Source: Terriglobia bacterium
GTDB taxonomy: Bacteria; Acidobacteriota; Terriglobia; Terriglobales; Acidobacteriaceae
Direction of reading: 5' to 3'
Assembly (NCBI GenBank): GCA_020073385.1
Contig: JAIQFH010000024.1
Coordinates: 36,580 to 100,579 of the forward strand
Length of the DNA stretch: 64,000 nt
The position numbers and the translations under genes were made by a program. How positions within the stretch are numbered: the stretch's first letter is position 1; each line of letters opens with the position of its first letter. The notes beneath the pieces were generated by a model. It searched no databases and was not told the DNA's origin. It worked only from the letters and a program-made list of their open reading frames with translations. This document shows positions 61,293 to 64,000 of the stretch, piece after piece.

Positions 61293-63209
61293 ATGAGAAT
61301 CAGCCTTCATTACCAGATTTCATTCGTGAAAGCCAGCGTCGGCATGCTGCTGTTCCTCTTTCCGATGACGGTTGCTCTGACCGCACAGGAACTCACACAC
61401 AGCGAACATCAAGCAAAGACCCAGACCAAGATCGTTGACATAGTGCGCGACCCAGCCGATGTTCCTCCGGTTGTTGGTGAGAGAAGGCCAGCTGTGGTTC
61501 GCGTTACGCTCATAGCTGAGGAGGTGGTTGGAACTCTCGATCCGTCGGCCGGCACGACTTACGGCTACTGGACATTCAACGGCAAAGTGCCCGGCCCGAT
61601 GATTCGCGCGCGACAGGGAGACACTGTCGAAGTCACCCTGCGAAACGATGCGAGCAGTCACATGGCGCACTCAGTCGATTTTCACGCAGCTCTCGGTCCA
61701 GGTGGAGGCGCGGCATTTACCCAGGCTGTGCCGGGGCAGTCCAAAACATTCACGTTCCAGGCGACTGCCCCCGGCCTTTTTGTCTACCACTGCGGCACTC
61801 CCATGATTGCCGAACACATCGCCAACGGCATGTACGGATTGATCTTGGTCGAACCCGAAGGTGGACTTGCGACTGTAGATCGCGAGTACTACGTGATGCA
61901 GGGAGAAATTTACACCACTGCCGCCAAAGGCAAGGCAGGCATGCAGTTATTCAGCGATGCGAAGCTGATGGAGGAAAGCCCCGAGTACTTCGTGTTCAAC
62001 GGAGCAGTTGATGCTCTGACAAAAACACACTCGATGCAGGCAAAGGTTGGAGAAACGGTTCGTGTCTTCTTTGGTGATGCGGGGCCCAATGACACATCAT
62101 CATTGCATGTCGTAGGTGAGATCTTTACTCGCGATTACCTGTTGGGGTCTCTGACATCTCCTCCCTTGACGAGCATCCAAACCGCCAGTGTGCCGCCCGG
62201 AGCAGCCGCGATTCTTGAATTCAAAGCCAGTATTCCGGGACAGTTCCCCATGATGGACCATGCGATGGCGCGGATGGCGAAAGGGTTAATGGCGACCTTT
62301 GAGATTTCTGGCGCCGAGAACGCGGCCCTGATGCACCCGGGACCCGCGCTCGACTCGACCGCTTCCGGCATGCCTCGCCTATCAGGTATGACGCAGGCTG
62401 ACACTGCAGCAAGTCTGACGGAGCCCCAGACGAATTCCATAGCAGCCACGGACAGCAACCCCATCGTGGCAACTACAAACGAGGGAGCTACGGACATGAA
62501 CATGCACAGCGGAATGGCGCATGTGGGCAAGCCCGCGCAGTTAACTCGCGCAGGCCACACGCCAGAACTGGCACCTATGCAAGACGAAGCAAGCTCCAAG
62601 GAACTGAACGGGTGCCTCACATTGTCCAATGACGGCAAGGCGATGTTGCAATTACTCGGGTCCTCGAAGATCTATCGCGTGGAAGCAAGACCGTTGTTGT
62701 TCTCGCAGAACGCCAACCGTCTCGTCCATGTGACCGGGTATTTTGGCAGCGTGGTGGAGGTCGAGGATCCGCGTGTCCCGAGTTTTGTGGTGGACACGCT
62801 GGACCCACTTGCCCCCAACTGCTCGGTCAAGCTGTCCGCGGCGGCGATCCGAAAGACGTTGGCCAAGCTTACAGCGCCAGTCGCGCAGGGAACGGTAGGC
62901 ATGACTGACATGGGATTTGTGCCACCGGCCATAACGGTGAATGTTGGCACCAAGGTGGTTTGGAAGAACTCCTCGCAGGTAATCCACAACGTAGTGGACG
63001 ATGCGAGCAAGGCTCTTTCCAGAATAGACGTGAAACTGCCTTCAGGAGCAAGTCCATTCGACTCTGGTTTGCTGCAGCCCGGACAATCCTACGCCCGCGT
63101 TTTTATAGAGCCAGGCATTTACCGCTACGTTTGCACGTTGCACGAGGGATCCGGCATGAAAGGAGTAGTTATTGTCAGACCGTCATCACTGCTGGCAGCG
63201 AAGCGATAG
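61293..63209 (+). CDS. nirK: NirK-type copper nitrite reductase with extra C-terminal cupredoxin
   Basis: 638 residues. Secretion leader (about 1-32), then the two-cupredoxin nitrite reductase core: type-1 Cu His126, Cys167, His175, Met180; type-2 Cu His131, His166 and candidate His323; catalytic Asp129 with the right H-x2-D-x-H spacing. Reduces nitrite to NO in the periplasm. Beyond residue ~340 comes a linker rich in Ala/Thr/Met, a small unknown domain (about 435-530) and a plastocyanin-like domain with His565, Cys614, His617, Met622. The extra cupredoxin may supply electrons. Normal NirK is about 340-380 residues. Upstream PAS-LuxR gene may control it. Confidence 0.85.
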   Translation: MRISLHYQISFVKASVGMLLFLFPMTVALTAQELTHSEHQAKTQTKIVDIVRDPADVPPVVGERRPAVVRVTLIAEEVVGTLDPSAGTTYGYWTFNGKVPGPMIRARQGDTVEVTLRNDASSHMAHSVDFHAALGPGGGAAFTQAVPGQSKTFTFQATAPGLFVYHCGTPMIAEHIANGMYGLILVEPEGGLATVDREYYVMQGEIYTTAAKGKAGMQLFSDAKLMEESPEYFVFNGAVDALTKTHSMQAKVGETVRVFFGDAGPNDTSSLHVVGEIFTRDYLLGSLTSPPLTSIQTASVPPGAAAILEFKASIPGQFPMMDHAMARMAKGLMATFEISGAENAALMHPGPALDSTASGMPRLSGMTQADTAASLTEPQTNSIAATDSNPIVATTNEGATDMNMHSGMAHVGKPAQLTRAGHTPELAPMQDEASSKELNGCLTLSNDGKAMLQLLGSSKIYRVEARPLLFSQNANRLVHVTGYFGSVVEVEDPRVPSFVVDTLDPLAPNCSVKLSAAAIRKTLAKLTAPVAQGTVGMTDMGFVPPAITVNVGTKVVWKNSSQVIHNVVDDASKALSRIDVKLPSGASPFDSGLLQPGQSYARVFIEPGIYRYVCTLHEGSGMKGVVIVRPSSLLAAKR

Positions 63210-63305
63210 ATTCGCTGATGGTGCTATTTTCCAGCGTGACAAAAGTCATGGCTGACTCTCAGCTCCGGTTTTATGGTGTTGTGAGGGAGAAAAGGGGATA
63301 GCGTC

Positions 63306-64000
63306 ATGAGTCAGATTACGGCCAATACCAGCGTGGCAGAGATTGTGAAGCTCTGCCCAGGCGCGCGACGCATTTTCGACGAGCATGGATTGAAGGGCTG
63401 TGGCGGCGAGCATGGTCCAAGCGAACCACTGGGGTTCTTTGCTGCAGTCCATCAGGCCAACCTGGATGAACTCCTGCGCGAGATCAACGCCGAGATGGAG
63501 AACCCGTCCGCGCAGCCCTATGTTTACAAGGCAAGCTTGCAGGACTACATTTATCGCCGCTTCTTCAAAGCTGGTGTAGTGATCGTGCTGACAGTCGGTT
63601 GCCTGTGGGGTGCGATCAACCTTCTGCAGATCGGATTGGGGAAGAACTTCCTGCAGTTACATCTCCTGTCCTCGATCCATGCCCACGCCCATGCCATGAT
63701 CTTCGGCTGGGTCGGGATGTTTGTCATGGGCTTCGCTTATCAGTCATTCCCACGCTTTAAGAACACCACGCTGTGGCGCCCGGGCCTGGCGAATCTGAGC
63801 CTCTATCTTCTGGGAACGGGGATCGTGGCAGGAATGGCTGCTGAGATGCTGATGCCGACTCCAGTTTCATTCCTGCTTGGTGCGTTTTCCGGTGCAGTGG
63901 AAATTGCGGCCGTTGCGCTCTTCATGTTGGTACTGTACCGCACGGCACGGCAGTCAATCGAACCGCACAACCCCTACGAAAAGTTCATTGCCAGTTCTTT
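63306..64000 (+). CDS. Membrane protein with ScdA/DUF1858-like N-terminus and heme-copper-oxidase-like region (3' end outside window)
   Basis: Visible 231 residues. N-terminal soluble part SVAEIVKLCPGARRIFDEHG, LKGCGGEHGP resembles ScdA_N/DUF542 or DUF1858. Then membrane helices starting near residue 90; SSIHAHAHAMIFGWVGMFVM, with several His in the second segment, resembles heme ligands in cytochrome oxidase subunit I / NO reductase relatives or NnrS. GGGAGAAAAGGGG lies before the ATG. Same strand as and 96 bases after nirK, so a role in NO handling is likely. The remainder is cut by the window edge. Confidence 0.65.
   Translation, partial: MSQITANTSVAEIVKLCPGARRIFDEHGLKGCGGEHGPSEPLGFFAAVHQANLDELLREINAEMENPSAQPYVYKASLQDYIYRRFFKAGVVIVLTVGCLWGAINLLQIGLGKNFLQLHLLSSIHAHAHAMIFGWVGMFVMGFAYQSFPRFKNTTLWRPGLANLSLYLLGTGIVAGMAAEMLMPTPVSFLLGAFSGAVEIAAVALFMLVLYRTARQSIEPHNPYEKFIASS

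Noticed and set aside
1..64000. CRISPR array or retron
   Set aside because: No regularly spaced repeat series and no reverse transcriptase or Cas gene was seen.

Overview
The window reads as a chromosomal segment of a soil bacterium, most likely an Acidobacteriota member of the Terriglobia type. This is inferred from gene content (bacillithiol-pathway BshA, an HpnK-like deacetylase, a LytS-type kinase, tandem PilZ, a TAT-exported oxalate decarboxylase, many acidobacterial-looking conserved unknowns) and not from any marker gene. Both window edges cut genes: a 2-hydroxyacid dehydrogenase at the left and a heme-copper-oxidase-like membrane protein at the right.

Layout. 1-5.4 kb is ordinary core sequence. 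At 5.39 kb a tRNA-Val carries a 3.6-kb integrative element bounded by perfect 46-bp repeats (5422-5467 and 8984-9029). It holds a tyrosine integrase, four very small genes including a Rap1a-like exported protein, and the relic of a second element (an integrase 3' end joined to a tRNA-Leu 3' fragment). 9.2-11.4 kb is core again (unknown conserved protein, oxalate decarboxylase). A tRNA-Asp at 11.78 kb is followed by a second integrase and an excisionase-like gene, which open a large accessory region running to about 56 kb. No matching right-hand attachment site was seen.

The accessory region combines mobility, defence and counter-defence. Mobility: VirB2, VirB3, a protein with a VirB4-like front and a TraD/TrwB-like coupling-protein back, and a MobF relaxase (20.2-26.4 kb), plus an ArdC-ParB pair (43.3-45.9 kb). 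Defence: an Mrr-like nuclease, GIY-YIG and SIR2-domain proteins, a complete four-gene Qat system (28.65-33.63 kb), a type I restriction-modification operon hsdR-hsdM-hsdS (35.0-40.8 kb), a HigBA-like toxin-antitoxin pair, two unknown proteins with possible PD-(D/E)XK folds, and a membrane-anchored TPR-CHAT protein translationally coupled to a leaderless S41 protease (49.2-53.2 kb). The last module is the best candidate here for an undescribed system. DNA maintenance genes (SRAP, family-4 uracil-DNA glycosylase) and a sigma/anti-sigma-like pair lie between them.

From about 56.7 kb the sequence is a nitrosative/redox stress neighbourhood: two paralogous cupins, a flavin reductase, a peroxiredoxin-like protein, DUF488, a hemerythrin-like protein, a PAS-LuxR regulator, a NirK-type copper nitrite reductase with an extra C-terminal cupredoxin, and a membrane protein with a ScdA/DUF1858-like N-terminus. 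A role in nitrite and NO handling is inferred from this grouping.
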